64,000 bases of DNA from Natronosalvus rutilus (GTDB lineage Archaea > Halobacteriota > Halobacteria > Halobacteriales > Natrialbaceae): NCBI RefSeq assembly GCF_024204665.1, contig NZ_CP100355.1, positions 2,151,451 to 2,215,450 of the forward strand. The letters are read 5' to 3'. Below the pieces are notes generated by a model, which did no database searches, was not told where the DNA came from, and was given only the letters and a program-made list of their open reading frames with translations. Made by a program: the position numbers and the translations under genes. This document shows positions 8,807-16,755 of this stretch, one piece after another. Position 1 is the stretch's first letter. Every line of letters starts with the position of its first letter.

Positions 8807-9631
8807 GTGGCGGCGGATTCCCTGATCCGAATGTTCGAACTCACGTCCTTCGAGGCCGGCCGGCGATTGCGCGGATCGCTACTGTTATCCAGTGCGCTGG
8901 TCGCCCTGATCGCGCTCACGATCGCGCTCTTTCCGTCGATACAGGCGACGGGGCCCGACCTTGACGCCTACCTCGAGTCGCTCCCGCCCGAGGCGACGCG
9001 CGCTTTCGTCGGAAGTGTAACCACGCTAACGACGATCGAGGGCTACCTCGTCTCGCAATTCTACCAGTTCGGCTGGGTAATCTTGCTCGCGATCTACTAC
9101 GCGTACGCCGCGGCGTCGACGGTCGCCGGCGAACTCGAGCGTGGAACGGTGGAGATGACGCTCACGCTGCCGGTGTCGCGCACTCGGTTCGTCGTCGGGA
9201 AATTTCTGTCCCTCGTCCCTGGACTCGTCCTGGTCAACGCGATCACGTTCCTCGCGATCTATCTGGGTGTAATCTTCGTGGACGAATCGATCGACGTCGT
9301 CTATCTATTCGCCGTCCACGCGTACTCGATCGCGTACCTGCTCGCCTGTGCCGGGGTTGGCCTGCTTGCATCGGTCGTCTTCGATTCCGTTCGCCGAGCC
9401 CAGACCGTCGGCGTCGGCGCGGTGTTTGGGCTATTCCTGCTCGACACGTTCACCTTCGGCACTGACGCTGAATGGCTCGGCGACGTGGCGTTCTCGCGGT
9501 ATTTCGACCCAGGGGCAATTCTCGCCGAGGGCGAGATCTCGTGGACCGATTTCTCCGTCCTCTGTGTTGCCGTCGTCGTCCTCCTGGTCGTCGCTAGCGA
9601 ATACTTCGAGCAGCGAGACGTCTCGAGCTAG
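8807..9631 (+). CDS. ABC transporter permease (ABC-2 type)
   Basis: A 274-residue protein with six predicted helices. It has an N-terminal helix (LLLSSALVALIALTIALF), an extracellular loop, and the motif ASTVAGELERGTVEMTLTLP followed by VSRTRFVVGKFLSL, which is typical of NosY/ABC-2 permeases. A GTG at 8807 is taken as the start because the TATA-like ACCTATAA lies about 25 bp upstream; the ATG at 8831 (MFELTSFEAGRR) is an equally possible start. It probably works with the ATPase at 6547-7458. Confidence 0.87.
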   Translation: MAADSLIRMFELTSFEAGRRLRGSLLLSSALVALIALTIALFPSIQATGPDLDAYLESLPPEATRAFVGSVTTLTTIEGYLVSQFYQFGWVILLAIYYAYAAASTVAGELERGTVEMTLTLPVSRTRFVVGKFLSLVPGLVLVNAITFLAIYLGVIFVDESIDVVYLFAVHAYSIAYLLACAGVGLLASVVFDSVRRAQTVGVGAVFGLFLLDTFTFGTDAEWLGDVAFSRYFDPGAILAEGEISWTDFSVLCVAVVVLLVVASEYFEQRDVSS

Positions 9632-9938
9632 ATCAGTGGCAGTTCCGCATTCACGTATATCGTTCAGATCTGTAGCCCGTCGATTTCGCCGCCAGGCATC
9701 GAAACGGTCGCGGTTTTTCCCTCGAGTTCGAATCCGTACCCTGGTTGCGTTCGGACAGGACAGTGCGTATCGGCCATTCAGTCTGTAGCCGTACCGAATC
9801 GAGGCTCTCGAACTGCCTGGTAAGTATAGCAAATGACGTACTCGCTTCGAGTCAGCGTATCATCTGTCGCGATCGTGGGTGAGAATCGAGGCAGATCGGA
9901 GAGAAATCGTGGAAGAGTGGGCTCCACACACAGCGAGC
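9632..9938. other. Intergenic region, no gene seen
   Basis: About 300 bp between the permease and the convergent nirK gene. Both strands were read, and no open frame had haloarchaeal amino-acid composition. It presumably holds the two transcription ends. Confidence 0.4.
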
Positions 9939-11042
9939 CTACGGGTTCGGATTGTAGATGTCGGGTTCCGGTTCGCCCTCGACCTCGATGACGCCCAGCA
10001 TCCCCCGCCGGGCGGCTCGAGTGAGCGCGTGGTCGACGAGCTTGATCGGACCGGGAACCGGGGTCTCCATCTCGCCAGCCGCGACGGAACCGGGGACGAC
10101 CGGCGCGGTTTCGATGAACCGGCCCGGCTCGGAGAGTAGGTCGCCTTCGCGGTAGTACGCATCGAAGACGTTCCCGATGGGGTGGAGGGCACTCGTCAGG
10201 TTCGGACCGCCGTTGGCGAAGAACACGCGAACCCGTTCGCCCTTCTGGACGGTCACGGGGCCGTAGCCGTTCCCGGTGAACGCGTAGGCCTCGCCGTTGA
10301 GGGTGACGTAGGTCGGGTCCTCGGCTTTCATCTTATCGAAGCTGAACGCGTGATGGCCCTCTTCGCCGGGGGTTCCCTTCGTGTACAGTTCGTTCTGCCC
10401 GAAGTACAGTTCGCGATCGACCGCCGGGAGCCCACCCTCGGGCTCGACAAGGATCGCGCCGTACATCCCGGCACTGATGTGGTAGTCCATGTTCGGGACT
10501 GCACAGTGGTAGACGTGCACGCCAGGGTACATCGCCTTGAACTCGAACTCCGCGCTCTCGCCCGGGTTGATCGTCGTGTCCTCGGCGCCTCCACCCGGGC
10601 CGTAGACCGCGTGCAGGTCGATGTTGTGGGGCATCGAGTTCTCCTCGCTGTTCGTGAGCGTAAGGTGGATCGTGTCGCCCCGGCGCACGCGAATCATCGG
10701 TCCCGGGATCTGGTCGTCGAACGTCATGTAGTCGAAGGTGACGCCAGGTTCGATCTCCGCGGTGACCTCTGTCGTCGTCATCGAGATTTCGTGGTGACGC
10801 GGCTCGTTCCAGTCGACCGGCCCCGGAATGTCCGTCGGATCGGCCGCGACGCGATCTACGTCGACCGACTTCGCACCCGGGAGCGACTCTTCCGTGTCGC
10901 CTGCCGGCTCCTCGTCATTGCCATTTCCGTTACCGTTTCCGTTCCCCTCGTCAGCGTTCCCGACACAGCCAGCGACCGCTACTGCACCAGCAACACCGAG
11001 CCCCTGTAAGAACCGCCGTCGTTTCGAATTCAGTTGGGTCAT
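9939..11042 (-). CDS. nirK: Copper-containing nitrite reductase (NO-forming)
   Basis: A 367-residue two-domain cupredoxin that reduces nitrite to nitric oxide outside the membrane. The N-terminus has a twin-arginine motif (SKRRRFLQ) and lipobox VAGC, so it is an exported, lipid-anchored protein with a Gly/Asn linker. Copper ligands are visible: His in MPHNIDLH, type 1 Cys-His-Met in YHCAVPNMDYHISAGM, and the second-domain His in SALHPIGNVFD, where NirK places a type 2 copper ligand. An ATG at 11042 is chosen; an in-frame start three codons upstream is possible. The electron donor is probably the halocyanin at 13295-13807. Upstream it has a NarO-like half palindrome and a TTGA/TCAA dyad. Confidence 0.95.
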   Translation of the reverse strand: MTQLNSKRRRFLQGLGVAGAVAVAGCVGNADEGNGNGNGNGNDEEPAGDTEESLPGAKSVDVDRVAADPTDIPGPVDWNEPRHHEISMTTTEVTAEIEPGVTFDYMTFDDQIPGPMIRVRRGDTIHLTLTNSEENSMPHNIDLHAVYGPGGGAEDTTINPGESAEFEFKAMYPGVHVYHCAVPNMDYHISAGMYGAILVEPEGGLPAVDRELYFGQNELYTKGTPGEEGHHAFSFDKMKAEDPTYVTLNGEAYAFTGNGYGPVTVQKGERVRVFFANGGPNLTSALHPIGNVFDAYYREGDLLSEPGRFIETAPVVPGSVAAGEMETPVPGPIKLVDHALTRAARRGMLGVIEVEGEPEPDIYNPNP

Positions 11043-11063
11043 TGTCCTCACCTGGGTGTATGG

Positions 11064-11080
11064 CTTGACGTATGTTCAAG
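11064..11080 (-). promoter_or_regulatory. Dyad CTTGA-N7-TCAAG upstream of nirK
   Basis: A perfect 5-bp inverted repeat with a 7-bp spacer lies 22-38 bp before the nirK ATG, where the transcription start would fall if CATATTCATA (about 11083-11092) is the TATA box. It could be a repressor operator. Seen in sequence; its role is inferred. Confidence 0.3.
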
Positions 11081-11114
11081 TATGAATATGATTCCCGGAC
11101 AATGGAAATACACA

Positions 11115-11126
11115 CGGAGGTGTTCG
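11115..11126 (-). promoter_or_regulatory. NarO-like palindrome upstream of nirK (one mismatch)
   Basis: On the minus strand it reads CGAACACCTCCG, one base from the CGAA-N4-TTCG inverted repeat reported (from memory) for NarO targets in Haloferax. It is about 25-30 bp upstream of the likely TATA box, a sensible position for an activator. A chance match is not excluded in this CG-rich genome. Confidence 0.35.
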
Positions 11127-11240
11127 GATAGGAGTTTAAATATTTAAAAGACCCCCCGTTATGAGGGTGTCAACTTCAAGCATTTCGTCCAGACGGGGTT
11201 CGAATCCGGTGAAAGCGGAGACGACATCCCGGTGTTCCGG

Positions 11241-11516
11241 TCACTCTCGCCAGATAATGGTCACGACTTCGTCGTCAGTCTCGAGCGTCTCGTACGTATA
11301 GCCTCGGTCCTCGAGTTTCAGATACAGAAACTGCGGGGCGCGGTCGTTTCGCTGAATCAGTACCGTGTCATCGGGCAGTTCCGCCAGTCGCTCGAGCGTG
11401 TTCACGAGTGGAGCAGGCGGTCCCAGCGATCGGACGTCGAGCACGGTTCGCGGTCGGTCCTGGGGCGCTGCCGTCCGTTCGACGACTGACTCGTGGCCCT
11501 GGTCGGGAGTAGACAT
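11241..11516 (-). CDS. DUF2249 domain protein
   Basis: A 91-residue protein with the DUF2249 fold (TusA/SirA-like): TVLDVRSLGPPAPLVNTLERL, then LPDDTVLIQRNDRAPQFLY and a terminal EVVTIIW. DUF2249 proteins often occur beside denitrification and nitrosative-stress genes; the biochemical role is unknown. It lies just upstream of nirK on the same strand, with about 200 bp between them that contain a separate nirK promoter, so co-transcription is not assured. Confidence 0.8.
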   Translation of the reverse strand: MSTPDQGHESVVERTAAPQDRPRTVLDVRSLGPPAPLVNTLERLAELPDDTVLIQRNDRAPQFLYLKLEDRGYTYETLETDDEVVTIIWRE

Positions 11517-11711
11517 ACGTCTACAAACGGGCTCGAGGCTCGTCTACTTGTTCGCGAATGCGTTCGGGTGACGAGCGAGGCTGATGATCGAGGGTGACAA
11601 GAGAGGATGACAACTCAGGGCGACAACTGAGTGCGACAGACGAAAACGTTCGCGCGAAGACGCGAACGGTGGAGATGAACGAGAGTGAGGGTACCAGTTT
11701 CGAACGGTGCG

Positions 11712-11945
11712 TTACTCGGCTCGTTTGGGGAACTCCGCGACGAATTTCCCCGCCTCAGCCTGCTCGACGGCGTACCCGTCGACGTCGAACTCGTCGACTT
11801 CCGCCTGGAACTCGTAGAACAGCGGCTTCGGTTCGTGATCGTTGATAATCGTCAGCGTTTCGCCCGCCTCGAGTTCGTCGAAGGCGTCGTGAATCGTCGG
11901 GTGGCGGTCGACCGGCGGAATCGATCTGACGTCGAGTGTCGTCAT
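11712..11945 (-). CDS. DUF2249 domain protein (second copy)
   Basis: A 77-residue protein starting MTTLDVRSIPPVDRHPTIHD, with ELEAGETLTIINDHEPKPLFYEF in the middle. It is the minimal DUF2249 domain and a distant paralogue of the neighbouring 11241-11516 protein. The ATG at 11945 is preferred to a much longer upstream extension, which has an Arg/Ser-rich, non-haloarchaeal composition. The two DUF2249 genes and nirK lie on the same strand in a row. Confidence 0.8.
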   Translation of the reverse strand: MTTLDVRSIPPVDRHPTIHDAFDELEAGETLTIINDHEPKPLFYEFQAEVDEFDVDGYAVEQAEAGKFVAEFPKRAE

Positions 11946-12141
11946 GCAGTCGTCGGTAGTGGTTCCACCGGTATCGGCGTTCCTCCGAATACGTTCGGGA
12001 TAGTTTCGGGCAGGCGGTCGTCTCTCCTCACCAGCTCTCGTGCTCACGTGCGTATCACACCATAGTTCAGGTAGCATCCTGGCGGTCGTCGTGTCGGATA
12101 CGCGAGAACACTTATGCGGATTCGAACGGTACCGATACTCG

Positions 12142-12357
12142 ATGTATCCGACCGATGCTGGCACACACGGATTCCTCACCGTCCAGGTTGCGGTCCTCCT
12201 CCACGTCGGACTCGCCCTCGGAAGCACGGCCCTGCTGTGGTGGCTCGGGCTGCCAGCGCGGTTGGCCGTCCCCGCCTTCACCGTTGCTCTCTTCCTTCTG
12301 TTGGTTCCCTTCTGGCAAGTCTATGCCGACTCCCATCCGACGTCCGGCGAGCGCTAA
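12142..12357 (+). CDS. Small two-helix membrane protein
   Basis: A 71-residue protein starting MYPTDAGTHGFLTVQ, with two hydrophobic helices (VAVLLHVGLALGSTALLWWLG and LAVPAFTVALFLLLVPFW). The in-frame upstream extension lacks haloarchaeal composition, so the ATG at 12142 is used. No family is recognised. It sits between the DUF2249 genes and the Bat-like regulator within the nitrite-respiration block, which suggests but does not prove a respiratory role. Confidence 0.6.
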   Translation: MYPTDAGTHGFLTVQVAVLLHVGLALGSTALLWWLGLPARLAVPAFTVALFLLLVPFWQVYADSHPTSGER

Positions 12358-12474
12358 CGTCCGCTGTTCGCCGCCCTCGATCGAAATCCAGCCGCGGTGG
12401 CGATTCGAGATGATAAACCCCACGGTCGTTCCCGACCGGTCACATTCTGGGGTAGTAATTAGGAAGAACGCAAC

Positions 12475-12486
12475 CGAACGTGTTCG
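12475..12486 (+). promoter_or_regulatory. Perfect CGAA-N4-TTCG palindrome at the start of a Bat-like gene
   Basis: CGAACGTGTTCG ends one base before the ATG at 12488. An AT-rich box (GTAGTAATTAGG, about 12452-12463) lies about 25 bp upstream, so the palindrome overlaps the expected transcription start of a leaderless message. The sequence equals the half-site arrangement reported for NarO. At this position, binding would be expected to repress. Confidence 0.45.
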
Positions 12487-12487
12487 T

Positions 12488-13159
12488 ATGGCTCACGCGA
12501 CGCTCACCGTCACGCTCCCGGAGAAGGTGTGGGTGCAGGAGGTCTCGAGCGCCCACCCGGAGGCAACCTTCTACGTCGACGCCGCGGTTCCGGGCGCCGA
12601 ATCGGGATTTGCCCTGGTTCGAATCACCGGTCCCGACGTCCCGGCCGTCCTCGAGGACATGGAGGACCATCCACAGCTCACCGAAATCTCGCTAATTCAG
12701 TGGAGCGAGAACGAGGCAACGGTCCACTTCGAGACCACGGCCCCGTTGTTGCTCTTCTCCTCGCGCGACTCTGGTATGCCGATCGAACTCCCGGTCGAGA
12801 TCCGACAGGGGAAAGCGACCCTCGAGGTCGCCGGCTCTCGGGACCGACTTTCCCAGTTGGCCGACCAGTTCTCTCGGTTCGGTCTCGAGTACCGTATCGA
12901 CAGCGTCCACGAACGGCTCCACGACACGCAGCTACTGTCGGAGCGCCAGCACGAACTCGTCGTCGCCGCCGTCGAACACGGGTACTACGATACCCCGCGC
13001 CGGTGTTCGCTGACCGACCTTGCCGACCGTCTCGGCATCGCGAAATCGACCTGCAGCGAGACGCTCCATCGGGCCGAAGAGGCGATCATCAAGCAGTTCG
13101 TCGAGAATCTGGTCGATGTAGAACGACAGCCTCCGCTCGAGGAGGAACTGGTGTCCTGA
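12488..13159 (+). CDS. Bat-type HTH_10 transcriptional regulator
   Basis: A 223-residue regulator. The N-terminal ~150 residues are a sensory or ligand domain of the kind seen in haloarchaeal Bat homologues (LTVTLPEKVWVQEVSSAHPE and later LLLFSSRDSGMPIELPVE). The C-terminus is HTH_10: LSERQHELVVAAVEHGYYDTP and LTDLADRLGIAKSTCSETL. Unlike the 2958-3614 protein it has no cysteine cluster, so it is probably not a direct redox sensor. It lies between nirK and the halocyanin operon and likely regulates one or both; a palindrome overlaps its start. Confidence 0.85.
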   Translation: MAHATLTVTLPEKVWVQEVSSAHPEATFYVDAAVPGAESGFALVRITGPDVPAVLEDMEDHPQLTEISLIQWSENEATVHFETTAPLLLFSSRDSGMPIELPVEIRQGKATLEVAGSRDRLSQLADQFSRFGLEYRIDSVHERLHDTQLLSERQHELVVAAVEHGYYDTPRRCSLTDLADRLGIAKSTCSETLHRAEEAIIKQFVENLVDVERQPPLEEELVS

Positions 13160-13210
13160 GCGACCATACAGACGCAATTCTCTCGTTCTCGAGCAAACAG
13201 TACGTTTCTC

Positions 13211-13222
13211 CGAACATCATCG
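13211..13222 (+). promoter_or_regulatory. NarO-like half palindrome upstream of the halocyanin operon
   Basis: CGAACATCATCG is one base from CGAA-N4-TTCG and shares CGAACA with the site before nirK. It lies about 40 bp upstream of the TATA-like TATATC at 13261-13266, and the ATG is at 13295. The assignment is by similarity only. Confidence 0.3.
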
Positions 13223-13294
13223 GGCGTGTTCCCGTGGTCTGGAAACCACCACTGAAATCCTATATCCGTCGTCCATACTGCCGCCAGAGGTATC

Positions 13295-13807
13295 ATGACT
13301 GTACACGATAAACGGAAACGGCGATTTCTACGGGCCGTCGGGGGAGCGCTCGTCTTTGGCGGACTCGCCGGGTGTCTCGAGGACGAGGAAGCTAGCGGCG
13401 GGAACGGGGACAGTGATGGAAGTGAAAATGGCGGGAACAGCAACGGGAACGGGAACGGCGGCGCCGACTACGACTTCGACGGTTACCTCGACGACGCCAA
13501 CAACTACGACGGCGTCGAGGACCACACCGGCGAGTCCGAGGTCACCGTCGACGTCGGTGCTGGCTCGGACGGCTTCGCGTACGGGCCTGCGGCCATCGTC
13601 GTCGACTCGGGCACGACCGTCGTCTGGGAGTGGACCGGCGCCGGCAGCCCACACGACGTCATCGCCGAGGACGGAAGCTTCGAGAGCGAGATGCTGAGCG
13701 ACGAGGGGGAAACCTTCGAACACACCTTCGAGGAGACCGGTACCTTCACCTACCACTGCTCGCCCCACGTCAGCATGGGCATGAAAGGCGCCGTCGTCGT
13801 CGAATAG
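13295..13807 (+). CDS. Halocyanin (blue copper electron carrier)
   Basis: A 170-residue plastocyanin-like protein. The N-terminus has a twin-arginine motif (KRKRRFLR) and lipobox LAGC, then an acidic Gly/Asn linker, so it is membrane-anchored on the outside. The type 1 copper site is complete: His in SPHDVI, then Cys-His-Met in YHCSPHVSMGM. Halocyanins carry single electrons between quinol-oxidising complexes and terminal reductases. It heads a same-strand run with the Fe-S, NrfD, small membrane and Mrp genes, and nirK is nearby, so NirK is a plausible acceptor. Confidence 0.92.
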   Translation: MTVHDKRKRRFLRAVGGALVFGGLAGCLEDEEASGGNGDSDGSENGGNSNGNGNGGADYDFDGYLDDANNYDGVEDHTGESEVTVDVGAGSDGFAYGPAAIVVDSGTTVVWEWTGAGSPHDVIAEDGSFESEMLSDEGETFEHTFEETGTFTYHCSPHVSMGMKGAVVVE

Positions 13808-13859
13808 CTCCAGCCATGATCGCACTATTCACGACGCTGACGCCGAGGTGGGCTCGCGT

Positions 13860-15125
13860 ATGAGCGCCGACGAAGCCGAATCCGGCGACGCCACGGAGAC
13901 GCTCGAGGCGCTCCACACCGAAGAATGGGAGGCGGAGATGCGCGAACTACTCGAGGACGGCGAGTACGACGCCGACCTCGGGCTGGCGATGGCCAAGGAC
14001 GCCCAGCGCCTCGTCGCGGGCGAGTTGACCGAAGCCGAGTTCGCCGCGCGCTACCACGACGCGGTCGTCGAGGAGTTCGAGGTCGACGACACCGAATTGC
14101 CCGAGGAGCTGGCAGGGCTCGAAGACATCGACGACGAGCGTTCGTTGGCCGACAGACTGGCCGCCCTCGAGGAGGACGGCGAGATGGACCGCCGCGAGGT
14201 AATGAAGAAGATGGGTGCCGCGGGACTCTTCCTCGGACTCGGCACCTGGGCCACGGTGGACAGCGCCGAGGGCGCCGACTCGGCCGCGGCCGCCGGCGAG
14301 GCCGAAGACGAGGGCACGCAGTACGGGATGGTCATCGACCTCGAGAAGTGCGACGGCTGTTTGGCCTGCGTGGTCGCTTGCAGCCAGGAGAACAACACCT
14401 CGATGGGGGCCAACTGGATGTACGTCTTCACCTACGAGGAGCCCGACCAGGACGGCCACAACTTCCTCGTGCGGACGTGCCAGCACTGTTCGGACGCCCC
14501 CTGCCAGAAGGTCTGTCCGACGACGGCCAGACACAAGCGGACCGAGGACGGCCTCGTCCTGACTGACTACGACGTCTGCATCGGCTGCCGGTACTGTCAG
14601 GTGGCCTGCCCCTACGGCGTGAACTACTTCCAGTGGGGCGAACCCGACACCCCGCAGTCGGAACTCGATCCGGAGCACGTCTACGATGGGCGCGACCGCC
14701 GGGTCGACAGTCGGCCGCCGAAGGGCGTCATGGGCAAGTGTACGATGTGCCCCTCCCGCCAGGACGGCAAGCGCGGCGAGGACAAGATCGGCACGACCGC
14801 CTGCGAGGACGCCTGTGCGATGGATGCCATCCACTTCGGGGACATGAACGACGAGGACAGCGACCCCAACCGCTACCTCGAGCAGGTCCGGGAGGAAACC
14901 CCCAACGACCGCGAGACGTTCCACAACCGGACCGAGAACAAAGTCTCGACGTTCCGACTGCTCGAGGAACTCGGCACCGACCCGAACGTCGTCTTCGTCG
15001 GGAACGAACCGGGCCCCGACGCGAAACAGGTCGAAGGGCCCGTGGCCTACGAGGACGTCGGACAACTCGACCGCCGGAAGGAAGTCCTGGACGACGGCAC
15101 GTTCGCCGGAGGTGTCTCGCCGTGA
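13860..15125 (+). CDS. Four-cluster 4Fe-4S electron-transfer protein (DmsB/NrfC/PsrB type) with Tat motif
   Basis: A 421-residue protein. The first ~108 residues form an acidic helical region. MDRREVMKKMGAAGLFLGLG (~109-128) then looks exactly like a twin-arginine signal. The rest is a DmsB-type ferredoxin with four cysteine groups: CDGCLACVVAC, CQHCSDAPCQKVCP, CIGCRYCQVACP, and CTMC with CEDACAMDAIHFG. Such subunits pass electrons between a NrfD-type quinol subunit and a catalytic subunit. The next gene, overlapping by 4 bp, is that NrfD subunit. No molybdopterin oxidoreductase is present, which is unusual. The ATG at 13860 is preferred to an in-frame start four codons earlier. Confidence 0.9.
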   Translation: MSADEAESGDATETLEALHTEEWEAEMRELLEDGEYDADLGLAMAKDAQRLVAGELTEAEFAARYHDAVVEEFEVDDTELPEELAGLEDIDDERSLADRLAALEEDGEMDRREVMKKMGAAGLFLGLGTWATVDSAEGADSAAAAGEAEDEGTQYGMVIDLEKCDGCLACVVACSQENNTSMGANWMYVFTYEEPDQDGHNFLVRTCQHCSDAPCQKVCPTTARHKRTEDGLVLTDYDVCIGCRYCQVACPYGVNYFQWGEPDTPQSELDPEHVYDGRDRRVDSRPPKGVMGKCTMCPSRQDGKRGEDKIGTTACEDACAMDAIHFGDMNDEDSDPNRYLEQVREETPNDRETFHNRTENKVSTFRLLEELGTDPNVVFVGNEPGPDAKQVEGPVAYEDVGQLDRRKEVLDDGTFAGGVSP

Positions 15126-16486
15126 GCACCGAACGTCCGAGCGAAGCGGACATCGTTCGGCCGATGCAGCGCACCTCGAAGGGATACTACGGTCTGCTCG
15201 CGATCCTCTCTCTTGGAATCCTCACGTTCCTAATCGGTTGGGGACTCCAGCTCCGAGACGGCCTCATCGTCACCAACCTCGGGGACTGGGGCTCGAGCGG
15301 CGGCGTCACATGGGGGCTGTACATCGGCGCGTTCATCTGGTGGGTCGGGATCGCTCACGGTGGGATCATCCTATCGGCGGCGGTCCGCCTGCTCGGCATG
15401 GACCGGTACAAGCCGGTCGCCCGACTCGCGGAGTTGCTGACGATCGCCGGGCTAACGGCAGCCGGACTGTACATCATCATCCACGTCGGTCGACCGGACC
15501 GGATCGTCACGAGCATCCTGCTCAACTACCACGAGACGATCCACACCTCGCCGCTGGTCTGGGACGTGACCGTCATCACGCTCTACTTCGTGATGACCGC
15601 GACCTACCTCGCACTGACGATACGCTACGACGTGACGCGTCTTCGCGACGACCTCCCGGACCGACTCGAGCCGCTGTACCGGGCGTTGACGATCGGGTAC
15701 ACCGAGGAAGAAGACGAAGTCGTCGATCGGATGGTCTGGTGGCTCGCGCTGGGGATCATCATCCTCGCGCCGCTGTTGCTCCACGGTGGGGTAATCCCAT
15801 GGCTGTTCGCCCTGCTGTCGTCGATGCCGGGTTGGTCGGGCGCGATTCAGGGCCCGCAGTTCCTGACCATCGCGCTGACCTCGGCTATCAGCGGCGTGTT
15901 GATCGCCTCCTACGCGTTCCGACGGACCTACGACTGGGACCACATCATCACTGACGACGTGTTCCGCGGGCTCTTGCTGTGGCTCGGCTTCTTCAGTCTG
16001 CTGTTCCTCTGGCTCCAGCTCCAGCAGGTCATTAACGGCGTCTTCGCGCCGCCGGTCGACGTCGACTACGCGATGCACGCCAAACTCGCTCAGCCGCTGT
16101 ACTGGGTGTCGATGGGCCTCGTCTTCGGGACGATGGCGTACGTCTTCGCCCAGACGCTCCGCCCGTCGTTGTTTAGCCTCGAGCGCAGCATCGCCGCGGC
16201 AGTCGCGGTGCTCTGTGCGACGCTGGTCGAGAAGATTCTCTTCGTCGTCGAGGGGCTCATGCATCCGACGTTCAGCCTCTACAGCGGCGTCCCCGGATCG
16301 TACTTCCCGAGCCTCGTTGAGCTCTCCTCGCTGGTCGGGACCATCGCCATCGTCACCATGTTCTTCATGGTCGTCGCGAAGGTAATCCCGGTCGTCGAAC
16401 TCCACGCGATCGAGGAACTGCGGGGTCACGACGACGAGGCCGAATCGGCTCCGACGGCTGACTCCCCAATGGAGGTGAACGCGTAA
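15122..16486 (+). CDS. nrfD: NrfD/PsrC family quinol-interacting membrane subunit
   Basis: A 454-residue integral membrane protein with about ten helices. Family features include SGGVTWGLYIGAFIWWVGIAH in the second helix, HVGRPDR after the fourth, and TSPLVWDV, as in PsrC, DmsC-like and ActC/ActF proteins that oxidise or reduce quinones without haem. It starts at GTG 15122, overlapping the Fe-S gene stop by 4 bp (GTGA), so the two are translationally coupled. A longer in-frame extension upstream lies within the Fe-S gene and is not real. With the Fe-S protein and halocyanin it could form a quinol:halocyanin oxidoreductase. Confidence 0.9.
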   Translation: MSTERPSEADIVRPMQRTSKGYYGLLAILSLGILTFLIGWGLQLRDGLIVTNLGDWGSSGGVTWGLYIGAFIWWVGIAHGGIILSAAVRLLGMDRYKPVARLAELLTIAGLTAAGLYIIIHVGRPDRIVTSILLNYHETIHTSPLVWDVTVITLYFVMTATYLALTIRYDVTRLRDDLPDRLEPLYRALTIGYTEEEDEVVDRMVWWLALGIIILAPLLLHGGVIPWLFALLSSMPGWSGAIQGPQFLTIALTSAISGVLIASYAFRRTYDWDHIITDDVFRGLLLWLGFFSLLFLWLQLQQVINGVFAPPVDVDYAMHAKLAQPLYWVSMGLVFGTMAYVFAQTLRPSLFSLERSIAAAVAVLCATLVEKILFVVEGLMHPTFSLYSGVPGSYFPSLVELSSLVGTIAIVTMFFMVVAKVIPVVELHAIEELRGHDDEAESAPTADSPMEVNA

Positions 16487-16686
16487 TGGAGTTCGGCCCC
16501 GGCACGTGGCTCATCTTTGGGATCATCCTGGTTCCGGTCTACGTTGTCCTCCTGGCGTGGTATCTCGGTGAGCCCCGCGACAGAAAGACGGCGACCCTCG
16601 GGGTTGTCTACCTCGTCGGACTGACCACGCTCCTGTGGACCGCTATGTTCATCAAGACGGTGATTCTCGACGTGATCTTCTTCTAA
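16486..16686 (+). CDS. Small two-helix membrane protein of the NrfD operon
   Basis: A 66-residue protein with two helices (WLIFGIILVPVYVVLLAWYLG and LGVVYLVGLTTLLWTAMF). Its ATG overlaps the nrfD stop by one base (TAATG), so it belongs to the same operon and is likely an accessory subunit of the membrane complex, comparable in size to small subunits of other respiratory complexes. No named family is recognised. Confidence 0.75.
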   Translation: MEFGPGTWLIFGIILVPVYVVLLAWYLGEPRDRKTATLGVVYLVGLTTLLWTAMFIKTVILDVIFF

Positions 16687-16755
16687 TTTCACCGCTGCCC
16701 TTCGACCCGCGTATCGAGCGACGAACGACACCGACTCCCGACTCAAACCAAACCT

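Noticed and set aside
13947-15065. 372-codon minus-strand frame opposite the Fe-S protein gene
   Set aside because: Antisense to the four-cluster ferredoxin; repetitive Val/Leu-rich composition without motif.
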